From: Isoetes taiwanensis
Lineage: Eukaryota > Streptophyta > Lycopodiopsida > Isoetales > Isoetaceae
Direction of reading: 5' to 3'
Assembly: GCA_021234155.1 (NCBI GenBank)
Contig: JAJEKV010000003.1
Location: 16,226,386 to 16,290,385, forward strand
DNA: 64,000 nucleotides
Shown here: one piece after another, positions 10,901-22,900 of the stretch
How positions within the stretch are numbered: the stretch's first letter is position 1
How the letters are laid out: each line of letters opens with the position of its first letter
The notes under the pieces: model-generated
Told to the model about the DNA's origin: nothing
Database searches by the model: none
Seen by the model: the letters and a program-made list of their open reading frames with translations, nothing else
Translations under genes and position numbers: made by a program

Positions 10901-13900
10901 GGACTATCAAAGGTATCGTGCAGATCCTAATCTGTACTATAAATTTGATAAGGATCGTGTTTCTATCATTCTTTTATACGTTAATGACACCATTATGACA
11001 GGGGATGCTGATCAGCTTATTATTCACACAAAAGAATTGCTTAACCAACATTTTGAAGTTACTGATTTGGGCCTCATGCACTACTGTTTAGGTCTTGAAG
11101 TTTGGCAAACTCCTAATGGAGTATACATTACTCAGCAGAAGTATATTACAGAAATTCTAGAACGGTTTCATATGACGGACTGCAAGGCATCACTATTACC
11201 TTGTGAGATCGGTCAAAAACTTACTCTTGAGTCTGATCATGAAGATGCAGATCCTACCTTGTATAGGCAGCTTGTTGGAGCTTGTAGCACGCTTGTTGCT
11301 GACATGGCAAACCTTTATAAGCCATAGTCATGCGTATAGTTAATCATCCATTTGGGAAGCTCAGGGAGGAAGCGTCTCTGTTTTGTATCTACTCTCTATT
11401 TTTAATACATTGAAAACCTAAAGTCTTTCAGACTCTTTTGGCTGAAACAATGCTTCAATCTATTTGCAAACAAACTCCTTACTCCTGTGCTCATAGCCAA
11501 GTGGTTTCTGCTTATAAGCTTCTTCTTCTCAAACTCTACTCAGATTTCACATCAAGTTGATGCAATTTCCATCTATATTGAACTGCAAGTGATTCTATCA
11601 AATCTCACAGTTTCCATTTTGGTAACCCCTCTTTGAACAATAGCTTTTACCACTAATCTAGCTGTGTGCCTTTCAACAGTCCCATCTGCATTGAATTTTA
11701 ACTTGTGAACTTTTACATTGCAAGAAGCATAGAGGTTGGTTTTGCCTTGCTAAGGCCTCAGACGAATACTTAAGAGTAAAGGCCCGAGTTGTGGCAGTTG
11801 GGATAAGGCAGCCTTGGGGTAAGGCTCTATGCACTTACAGTTGAAATGCCCAGTTCTTCCAAAGCTTTTAAACTGATGTAATAATGCCTGATTAACAGTT
11901 GCAACATCATTCACAATAAGGAAGTCTACATGTCTAAACGATGTGCATCATAAATGACAACCAACCCCTTCCTCCTTTCCCCAGGAGGTAGAATAAATCT
12001 CCTATAGGAATCCATTTTTGAAATCACGAGCAACTCCAATTGAGCATGACTTCCCTAGTTGCTTTAGGTTTTCCATCATCTAAGTGTTTAAAGGTAAGCG
12101 CTGCTTTGCCTTGAATACATTGTGCAAAAATCAACCCCCTAATTCCATCACTCCCTTTGTGCTCTTTATGCAGTTGTTGTTTAGATATAGTTAAATCACC
12201 AGGCATGCCTCTGTGGAATTTGTAAGTTGCCAGCAGAGGATTTCACAATGCTCTAGATTCGAATTTTCAGATTTTGATCGGCCCCAGGAGCTCCTTCTTT
12301 TGTATACATATGAACTCACCAAACATAGAATAAACGTACTCAAACGAAAAGACGCTGATTCAGAATTAAAGCAAACAATGTTGACTTCTTTTTTCCTAGT
12401 TGATCCAGCACCATTAAACAGTTAGAGGAAAAGAAAGTCAAAAGGGCCCGCTAGGGGCACTCAGAAATTCGCCGAAACAGTCAAGGAAGGACAGCCCAGA
12501 AAGAAGAAAGGGACCATAACCATGTAGAAAGCATCACAAGGTTTTTAAGACCCTATAAAGGGGTGTATTGATGAACACATAAGATACAGAATCGTTGATA
12601 AGCTTTATCACTAAGTTTTAGTATTCTTTCTTGCTAAATTTAACGAACACTTTCACTAGGAGAATGCTCCTAGAAGTTGAAGACTTGCTGTAATTTATTT
12701 GATCTCATATACCCTATGGGTCTCCCAGAGACATTAATGAACTCTTTCTTTCTATCTTGTTTCACCTTCTTTATTCCTTTTTGCACGGCGGTCTTTGGCA
12801 ATGTGTCCCAACAGTAATTAGCGTTCTACTAGCTTGACTACTTAGAATTATTATGTTATGATCTAACCATGGCCTTTGATCTAGTGTATCAGTACCTTTA
12901 CTTCTGAGAAACTTAGTGTGAGACTAATCCTGAATTAGCATACCCTTGACCTAGAAAATCAAGATTCTTTCATCCATCTTCTCGACTTGGTTGTTGAAAC
13001 AGACTGGTCTTCAGCCTCTACACCTATGAAAGTTGGACTGAAACTTCCGCTAAGAATCAAATGCAAAATACTGTAAGCCATGTATGTACAGGGTATTGAT
13101 GGCTATCTTACCAGATATGTCAGTTTCTGTAGGAAAATAGCAGTTCTTGTTTGATCCTACTCAGATGCAGTAAAAAGGTTGTCGATATACATCAAAACGG
13201 ATGTATGATTTTGGAATTTTAAATGGATCAGTTCGAGCTTGTATGAATACAACAAGATTCAGGAGCGGGATGCATTCTGAATTGGAAAAAGCTCTAACTT
13301 CTTCTATTGCCGCATGTGAATCAGTTTGGATTTGGAATCATGGATACAATGGGGAGTTCAGGACAACAGATCCTCTTGCATATTTAGTGATAGTATGAGT
13401 AGTATTTGGATGTTACTGTCTTCCATGGCAAAAGTGAACTTATTAAGACACGCTACCATTTTGTATGAGAAAGAAAGAAAAAAATATTATATGTTAACAT
13501 CTACGGCAAAACTGAACATATTAAGACACACTATCATTTTGTTTGAGAAAGAAAGAAAGAAAGATCATATGAGCGTCTACGAGAGACCAGACCACTTGGT
13601 GGTCTATGAGACCAATTATACAGCAACCATGTACAGCTAGAAGCGCATTCACAGCCTCCTAGATATGTTGCATAAAACTGAAAAAAGAAAAACTAAAACA
13701 TTGAAATTCGGATACTTTTGTCATCTTCTTGGCCACTGGCTCAAAGAATGAGTGATGTCAGAATGAGTGCTGCCTGCTTTCTTCTTCTTCACACTTTCAA
13801 ACCCCCTTGAGATTGGATTAGATGGCCCAGCAAGGGGACCTGACTTCCGTCTATTATTATTACCACCTCCAATGAGAAAGAAAGAAAGATTTATTAACGT

Positions 13901-16900
13901 CTACGTAAGACCCGAAGGGTCTATGAGACCATAACACAAACAGAATTCAAGACCTCCAGGAGGAAAACCCTCCTGTTATCTAAAGTATGGAAACAAAAAT
14001 ATTAAGTTTAACAATTGAAAATCTAAGAGTCTGCTCAGATAGGGTATGATGGAGATAGCCCATTCGTTCCTGTGACTGCTGCAAAGTAATTCATAATACC
14101 CCTTCTTCTTGGCTTGCTTTGATGCTTGCTGTTTGGCCTCTTCTGGAAAGACTTTTTATGTTTCATGGCTGCTGATCGTTTTATCTTCTTAGACAGTGCC
14201 AAAGTCACCCCTTTAGGGTCAAGATACTTCCTCTTCTGTGATGAGTCCATCATCTTATCATCTTTTGACTCAGATGAAAAGAAATTAGTTATTTCTGTCT
14301 GCTTCAGGCCCATTGGATTATATTTCTCCTTTCTAGAGATAGTTCATATACAAAGTGAGATACACATTTCTGATCGTAATATTCTACCAGCTGTCGCATA
14401 GATGTGGGGTCTCTTAAAAGACAATGATATCTGCCTCTAATAATGTAGTAGGTTGGCTTCTGACTCGACCATGTTTAGATCGCACATTGGGCACTTCCGA
14501 TCCTCATGACTAATATTTTTTGCCCTACCAACCTCAATCTCCAACTGGTGAGATGACACTCTAAACTGCCCCATAGAGTATTTCACTTTATTCGGCAGAT
14601 CCATATCTAAATAGCCAGGCCTTATGATGAAACCATCCGCTAATATATTTAGGAAGTTATCCTTATAGAATTTCTTTTTAGCAGGCAGAGAAAGAGTGTT
14701 ATCTGCCTTTGTGTAGGGTCATTTTCCTGTCCAGCTCTCTTTCCAGCCTGCTTCTTTAACAGATTTCTTCTATGAACAATCATTTGGTGAAGAAAAAGAG
14801 CTAGACGTTTCTGGTCCTCATATCTCATGAGTTTTGAGAGGGAGGTAGGTTCCCGAAACAGGCAATGGAACCTGTCCCGTATTTCATAATATACTGGACA
14901 TGTAAAGATGAAGTGTTTGTCAGCATCAATTACATTCAACTGACACAATCTACAGATCCTCTTTGAGCGCTCGACCTTAGGTCTACTTGCACGGCCAGCC
15001 CCACTCTCAAGCTGATAAGATGAGACCCTGAGCTGACCAATAGCATGTTGTTAGGTGAATATTCAAATACCCTGGTCGCTCGATGAAACCATCTTCCCTG
15101 AAGGAAGTGATCCTTGTGAAATTGCATCTTGGTGGAAGATCACTTGGAGTTACCAATGTCCTTGACATGTATGAAAATTCCAAATCGTGCCAGATCAGCT
15201 AATTCACATCTTTTTGAAGTCTTTTTTAGCTCTAGGTTTTACCGCAGTATTGGCTGCAGCCATATTATATTTAAAAGGAGGCATGTTTCCCAAATCAAAT
15301 CCCATAGCGGCAGCCCACTTGTGTACCAACACTCTTGGACTCCTTTTTCACCCAACCCTTTTAGAAGCCTTCAGGGCAATCCATGGAAGCCTGCATTGAC
15401 CCTGCTGCGAGGACCCAAGCTGGTGCACTTTATGCAAAAAGGACACTAACTGCAATGTTGTATCCAGTTATGCTAATACAAATGGATGCGGCACAAAAAC
15501 TATAGCTGTCGTGTCCATCCCCACATCAAGTCTCCATATAAAACAGCTGGCCTAACTAAGGTATTGAAAAGATGAAGCTTTGCTGGGACATTTTAAAAAT
15601 CTGCTTGGAAACATTTCCTTTCTAGCATTGCAAGCGAGGCGTATCCTTTTATGAGTCTTGCATATGCTGCATCTTTCATGCTAGAGCGGAGACCTTTAAA
15701 ATGCACACCCAAGTAAGCATAATGAGAGACCACTTCCACTTGCTGATCCATAAAAAGGAAGGGGCTGCGGTGCATGCAAGGTCGTGATGTGTTGAAAACC
15801 ATCACTTTCGTTTTGTCCAAGTTCACTTTAAGCTCTCTTTTCGCGCAGAATTTCTCAAGTGCCAATAAATAATGCTGGAGACCTTCAGGGGAAGAGGATA
15901 TAAATACCACATGATCCACATACAGAAGGATGAATATGCACTCCTCACCTAAAGCAGACCTATCACCTCCAAGCGCTGCTACAAAGCTTTCCAGCTCATC
16001 AATGTACAAACCAAAGAGCGTAAGGGATAAGGGACAGCCCTGTTTAACCCCTATTGAGCTGCTTATTTCATCCAACCAGCCTTCGGGCACTTTGATTCTT
16101 TCCAAATCATTTTCATAGAGTGTCAAACGGTCCATATGACTTACTGCGACAATCCCAATTTCATAAGTCTATGAAATAGGCAGTTCCAAGGGACCATATC
16201 AAAGGCTTTGCGGCAAATCCAGAAAGCAGCAATACACTTCTTTTTCCATGGCTTTAGCTTCTTCAATGATAGACTGCAAGGTAAAAATATGATCTATTGT
16301 TAAGAAATTTCTCCTGAAACCATCCTGACCTTCTGATCTAGGAGATTTATCTCGGCATGTTTACTGATAATCAAGTCCAATGCACTTCTATATAATCTTG
16401 CCAGACATATCCAATCATGTGAGGTGGTGGTTATTTGGATTCATTGGATCTCCAGCCTTATAAATTGGCTTGATGATATTAATGGTCCATGCTTTTGGAA
16501 AGTCTAAGCATATTTTCTCATTGAATTGAATAAATCTGCCACATGAGCGCGAAGGTTCCCATTCCATGGGCCAGAAATTCGGCCTACAGGTCCTACAATC
16601 TTTTGCTCTCCCTGTTTTCATTTTGCACATAGCTTCTCTGACAAGGGAAGTAGAGAAAAGACAGGCGGATTGGAGAAAAGAAAGTCGAAGCAGGAGAGAT
16701 TAATATTAAGTTTGTGAAACAGATTATCAAGTCCTAGATGGATTGGGAGAAGCTTTAGGCAACAAAAGTTCAGACATAGGGACATTAAGGATGTTTTAAG
16801 GACATTCTGGGGACATTCCACAAAGTCTGTGCAGATCTAGGGAAATTCTTACAGAAACTGATGAAACTGACGAACTTTTTAACAAGAAATAGAGAAAACG

Positions 16901-19900
16901 CAGTGCAAATGGGCAAAACTTTATTCCCCGTAATTGAATTTTGGGTAAATCCTATCATTGCAATTCAAATTTCTTGTCAGCTGAGTATGGTGTACATATC
17001 AGCAGAATGTACATGTCATTACATCCCATATAAACATATTAAACATGTCTCCATATGATTGGAAGGTAGATTACCTTCGACTTCTTTGTTGTGCGGTGCA
17101 CTTTAATCTCTGCACATACTGCATGGTCATCCACCACCTATACAAAATCTCTTTCATTAAAAATGACCCATTTCGATTATTCTATATGCAGTTTATGTTC
17201 ATAACTGTTATTATCTAACCTCTTTATGACAATTTTTCCGTTCTTGATTCTGTTTATGCAACTTCAACACCTATATGAAATCTCATGTTATCTACCTGCG
17301 ATCCAACTTAAGTCATCTAAATTCTTCTTCCACATGTGATACCTCAGAACGTGCGTTATGCAGTTCGGTCCGAAGCTTTAAATTTTCCTGCAATGGTTAT
17401 ACCCAATCAATTCAATACCCTATCTCTGTAGCTAAACTCAACAAACCAAGATTGACCTGATTCATTTTCTTGAGCTGATATTCGACGCCTTCAAACTTTG
17501 ATTCCAAGTCTCTTAATCTCTGCAAAATAAATATTACCATAACTAAAGACACTTCTGCATTTTCACCTACACTACAAAAAACATTGAAACATTGAAACGA
17601 CAAACACTCAAGGAGGCAACACAGCTAGAGTGCCTATCTCGAATGCAAAGATCAACTGAGGAAGGACACAGGGAAGACAGCACAAAGAGAATGAAGAAGC
17701 AGTAGCTGAACATTTGAAAACAGAGCAAACTGAGAGTTACATAATTTAAATGTCCTACTAGTATATAGACTTTTTTATTAATGCCTTATGGCCCACTAAC
17801 TCCACTACTACATGTACACATCACAAGTGCCTTTTACAGATCCATCCAAGTGACAGCCTAGTTCCCATGCTGTGTCACTCGCAAATTGCCTGGGGCGGCA
17901 ATATGACACACATGTTTGCTACGCGGTGGTCTGCCAGATCAGATGCCATCTCCTCACCTATGCCACGTCGAGTTGCCTTGCCATGTCAAAATGCATCATA
18001 ATTAATCAAGCTAGAGCCTACCTTTCCATGGCATGATGATAGTGAGTTTCAATGTGCGGCTGCGTTACTGGAAGACAGATTTTGCTGCCGATTCGATAAA
18101 TCTGTGAGGACTTTGTGAGATGTGTGATCAAAGATTGTGAGCATTTTGATGTGCCAAATGATCACAGGGACTGCTGCAGAGAGAGCTTTGTAATATGCTT
18201 CTGTGAAAGTGGAACAAGAAGAGGAGAAGACGCTCTATTGAAGTAAAAAGGGGAACAAGCCTAGCTATATAGTAGTAGGGTGACATGGCATAGATGGGCC
18301 ATGTCATATGTAGATGGCATGTATATGCCACATTATAGGTTAGGATTGGGTCAGTTTCTAACTCCTGAAACTGAACCCTAACATAAACAGAAAAAAATTG
18401 TAAAGAGAGAAAAAATAAAGCACACTTAAGTGCCTAGCTGCAGCCTTAAAAGCCTGCTTCATCTTGCTTCATCTGCTTGAGTTTGACTCCAACCAAAGAC
18501 TTAGTCATCCCATCAGCCAATTGTTTTCGTGTAACACAATATTGCAGATTGATCATGGTAATGTCAAGCTGCTCTCTCATGAAACATAGTTGAGTGTCCA
18601 AATGCTTTGCTATAGCACCAGAGTTATCCACTAATAGTGTGGCCGCCTTTATTGAAACTCCCAGGTCTTGAAAGAGATTGAGCATCCATAAAACTTCTTG
18701 AAATCCGTATAAAATTTCATGTCCATCCCCCACATCCAGGCTCTAGCTGATCTAACCAAGAGATTGAAAAGATGAAAATCTTGAAAAAATCTGCTTGAAA
18801 ACTTTTCTTTCTAGCATTGCAAGCGAGGAATGTCCCTTTGTGAGCCTTGCATGTGCTGCATCTTTCATGCTAAAGATAGGATCCTTAAATTGCACCCAGT
18901 CCATAGAAAGGAGGGGGTTGCGATGCACGCAAGCTCATGATGTGTTGAAAGCCACTCCTCTCTTCCCTTCATCGCTTCTATTTGACAACTAGAAAGGGAT
19001 GAATTGTTTAACAAGGATGCAGAAATAAATACGCACAAATATATGCCGCTTAGTCGAAACGTAACCAGGCAGACTTACACCTGTATACAATATGTACATC
19101 TCAGCATATTTACAATAAGTCGCCAGTTATAGTTAGGTCATGCATATTACTCTATCACTCTGTACTTTCCTTCCTGCACAAGATTACCAGTATGATTTCA
19201 ACTTGAACATTTTTAGTATTATTGCCATGCAGTTGAACTACCGCATCTTTTCCATCTCCATGTGATAGAGGATTAGGAACTATTGTCCCAAGCGTGATTT
19301 GTTGAGTGGAGAAGATGATCTGAACAGCAAAACACAATGGAGAGAGGAGGAAACGCTGCAAACAACAAACAAGGAGCAAAAAACTTGTGTATATTACACT
19401 AACTCATGAGATGGTACATATATATGTCCCACGTCCGCATGTTGGGTGGCAAATAGAAAAAAAGGTAAAAAATGAGGGGGCCATGGGCTAATACAAAATG
19501 TCCCATCGGGTACAACATTAAGTTACACGTTAAGTTACAATGACTTAACATGTCCAACATATATCACATTATACTATTCTAACACTCCCCCTTAATGTGA
19601 TATTCCAGACTCCTCTTTTCTCACGCCAAGAGCGAACCTGAAAGCTTCAAACTTGGCTTCTCCTAATGTTTTTGTGAAAATATCTGCAATTTGATCTTCT
19701 GACCTGCAGTATTGGATATCAGCTTCTCCATTCTCAACTTTGTCTCAATGTGCTTAGTTCGCCATGAAAAACAGGATTGTTTGCAATGCATATGCTGCTC
19801 ATATTACCAGTGAAAATGCAAGTGGATCTGCTGTCATGGATCCCAATTTCTTCCATGAATTTTTGAATCCAAACGGGTTCACATGCTACAATGCTACAAC

Positions 19901-22900
19901 CTTTCTATTCTGCTTCAGCAGTGCTAATTGCAACAGTGCTTTGTCTCTTACTTTTCCAAGTTACAGCACCATTTCCAATTGAGAATGCATAACCACTTGT
20001 GGATCTTCTCGTGTCCACACAACCAGCCATGTCCACACAACCAGCCATATCAGAGTCTGTGTATCCAACTACATCAAGCTGACTATTTGATTCATACAAG
20101 ATACCAAAATCATGTGTTCCTTTGATGTATCTCAGCACTCTCTTAGGGGCAAATCCAATGTGTTTTGAGTAGGATTGGCCAAAAATCTACTCAATACTCC
20201 TACAGCAAATGATATATCAGGTCTGGTCACAGTGGGATAGTTCAAGTTTCCTACTAATGCCCTGTATAGTGTTGCATCACATAATTGTGCACCTTTTTCA
20301 TGAGCAGAAAGTTTAATGCCAACCTCCTTTGGCATAGAAGCTGGTTTAGCGGTCTCCATATGGAATTTCCTTAGTAAATCTGATGTATACTTCGTCTGAC
20401 AGATAAAGATTCCATTGGCAGCCTTCTGCACTTCAATGCCCAAGAAGTACTGTTAACTCTCCAAGATTTGCCATGTCAAAGAACTCTCCAAATTGTTTTA
20501 TCTCATGTTGAATCAACTTGAGGAAAGTGCCCGTGACATTGAGATCATCTACATATGCTACAATCAAAGTAATGTCATCACCATCATGTTTAATATAGAG
20601 ACTAGAATCTGCACTGCTCCTTACAAAGTTTTTGCTCAACAAGTAATTATCAAGTTTGGAATACCAAGCCCGAGATGACTGTTTTAGCCCATATAATGCT
20701 TTGTTCAGTTTGCAAACAAAATTGTTACCTTCGTGCTTGTATCCGGGTGGTTGCTCCAAATAGACCAATCCTTGAGCTCTCCATTCAAGAAAGCGCTTTT
20801 CACATCAAGTTGATACAACTTCCATCCAAGTTGAGCTGCAAATGATATGGCTAACCTCACTGTTTCCATTTTGGCTACCCGAGCATAAGTGTCTAAGTAA
20901 TCTTCCCCTGAGTAAAACCTTTTGCCACCAGCCTGGCTTTGTGCCTTTGGACAGTCCCATCTGCATTATACTTTAGCTTATAGACCCATTTACATCCAAT
21001 GACATTTCTATCCTTTCGTCTTGGCTAGTATGGATTTATCATTTCTATCCTTTCGTATTGTTGACTAGTATGGATTTATACTCCTCATCCATTGCGTCCT
21101 TCCATTCCTTAGAATGCCTAGCATCTTCAAACAAAATGGGTTCATAAATATTGGCAAAATTGCATCGATGAGCTGCTGCACTTGCTTCGGACTCAATATT
21201 GCCTTGGCTTCTTGTAAATGGTCTTTGTGCCCAAGGTGCCACATGAGTAGTAGGGGCTGATTTTGCATTCAGCTGAGTTGCATCAAACTTTGCTGTTGGT
21301 TTTTCACCAATGTCTTCTTTTGCTACTTCTTTACCAGCTCTTCTTTCATAGGTAAGCACTTTATCGGGCCAAACTCTTGGTTGACATTGAGGTGTAACAG
21401 GCCTGTTTTGATCTGATGCTTTGTCTTGCTGCCAATTAAGTGGAAATTCAAATATTTCCTCCTCTTGCTCTTGCTGATCAGTGACCGATATTGGACCTGC
21501 AGTGTTCTCATCAAATGTCGTGACGTCACGTCACATGAGACAATTATTTTCTGCTTAGCATGATCAGATAATCTGTAAGCCTTACCCCTCAAACTATAGC
21601 CAAGCATTGTACAAACTCTTGCTTTGTCATCAAATTTCTTCCTGCTATCCTCCTTAGAAACATGTGCATAAGCTTTACATCCAAATACACGCGAATGATT
21701 CACACCTGGCTTTCCTTTGTAATAACCTCATGTGGAGTCTTTCCATCTAAAATTCTTGTCCCTGCTCTATTCAGCAAATACACTGCAGTGAGTACTGCTT
21801 CAGCCCAAAAACGATGCGGCATCTTCCATCGAGTCATTAGGCAATTTGCCATTTCACAAATTGTCCTATTGCGCCTTTCTACTACTCCGTTTTGTTGTGG
21901 AGAGCGAGACGTTGTCAATTGTCTTTATTTTGTACGCGAAAAAGTGGAGAATGGAGAAGTTGATATCCAATACTGCAGGTCAGAAGTTCAAATTGCAGAT
22001 ATTTTCACAAAGCCATTAGAAAAGCCAAGTTTGAAGCTTTCAGGTTCGCTCTTGGCATGAGGAAAGGTGAGGAAAGAGGAGTATGGAATATCACATTAAG
22101 GGGGAGTGTTAGAATAGTATAATGTGATATATGTTGGACATGTTAAGTCATTGTAACAACGTTGTACCCCATGGGACATTTTGTATTAGCCCATGGGCCC
22201 CCTCATTTCTTGATTGTCTGAAATTTCTCATCGGCTACTACACCCCGAACTCCAGATCAAGTGCCAAAGTCATCTTTTCCTTCCAAATAGAGTAGTTCTT
22301 GCCCTTAAGCAAGAACTTCTCGCTCGTGAACACCTTTTCCAGGCTGTCCATTGTGAAAAACACAAGCCTCTTCTAATCAAAGCCAGAAATCTGCAAACTC
22401 CTACTCTATCTTCAACATGCAAGGCAATGTGCAAGGTGCTGCAACAAATCTTTCAGATTTTTACACTCATGGGCTGCTTTTAGCTTGGTTAAGGCTGCAT
22501 GCAACTCTCCATAACAGAGGGATGCTTCTCTCTAGGCTCAAACACAAGTTAGGGTTAAAATCTGCTCTGTTTTCCACAAGGCAGAAAAACCTTCCACAAA
22601 TACTTCCTCTCCCGCACAGAATGAAGCACCCTCCCACACAAAATGAAGCAGCCAAGGATGGCAACACTGCTCTGATACCAAATGTTGAGTGAAGAAGATG
22701 ATCTGAACAGCAAAACACAATGGAGAGACAGGAGACGCTGCAAGCAACAAAGGAGGAGCAAGAAACTTGTGTATATGAGATGGTACATATATATGTGCCA
22801 CGTCTTGTGTTGGGTGGCAAATAGGGAAAAAGATAAAAAATGATGGGGCCCATGGGCTAATACAAAATGGGGTACAACGTTAAGTTACACGTTAAGTTAC

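Larger units (their letters stand above)
7340..11430 (+). mobile_element. Ty1/Copia retrotransposon, degraded, with RT fused directly to 3' LTR
   Basis: The left LTR ends at about 7498 (AAAGTCTTTCA) and the right LTR at 11430 with the same ending; their shared sequence runs from GTAGCACGCTTGTTGCTGAC. Gag, protease, integrase and RT follow in Copia order but are broken by frameshifts. The right LTR begins inside the RT-RNase H region at about 11283, so the rest of pol, the RNase H and the polypurine tract are deleted. The junction falls at a short shared TGTAGC. The exact left start of the LTR is unclear. Confidence 0.8.

Noticed and set aside
13430-13570. Possible two-unit satellite (TTAAGACAC...GAGAAAGAAAGAAA)
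   Set aside because: Better explained as two LINE 3' tails with duplicated target sequence.
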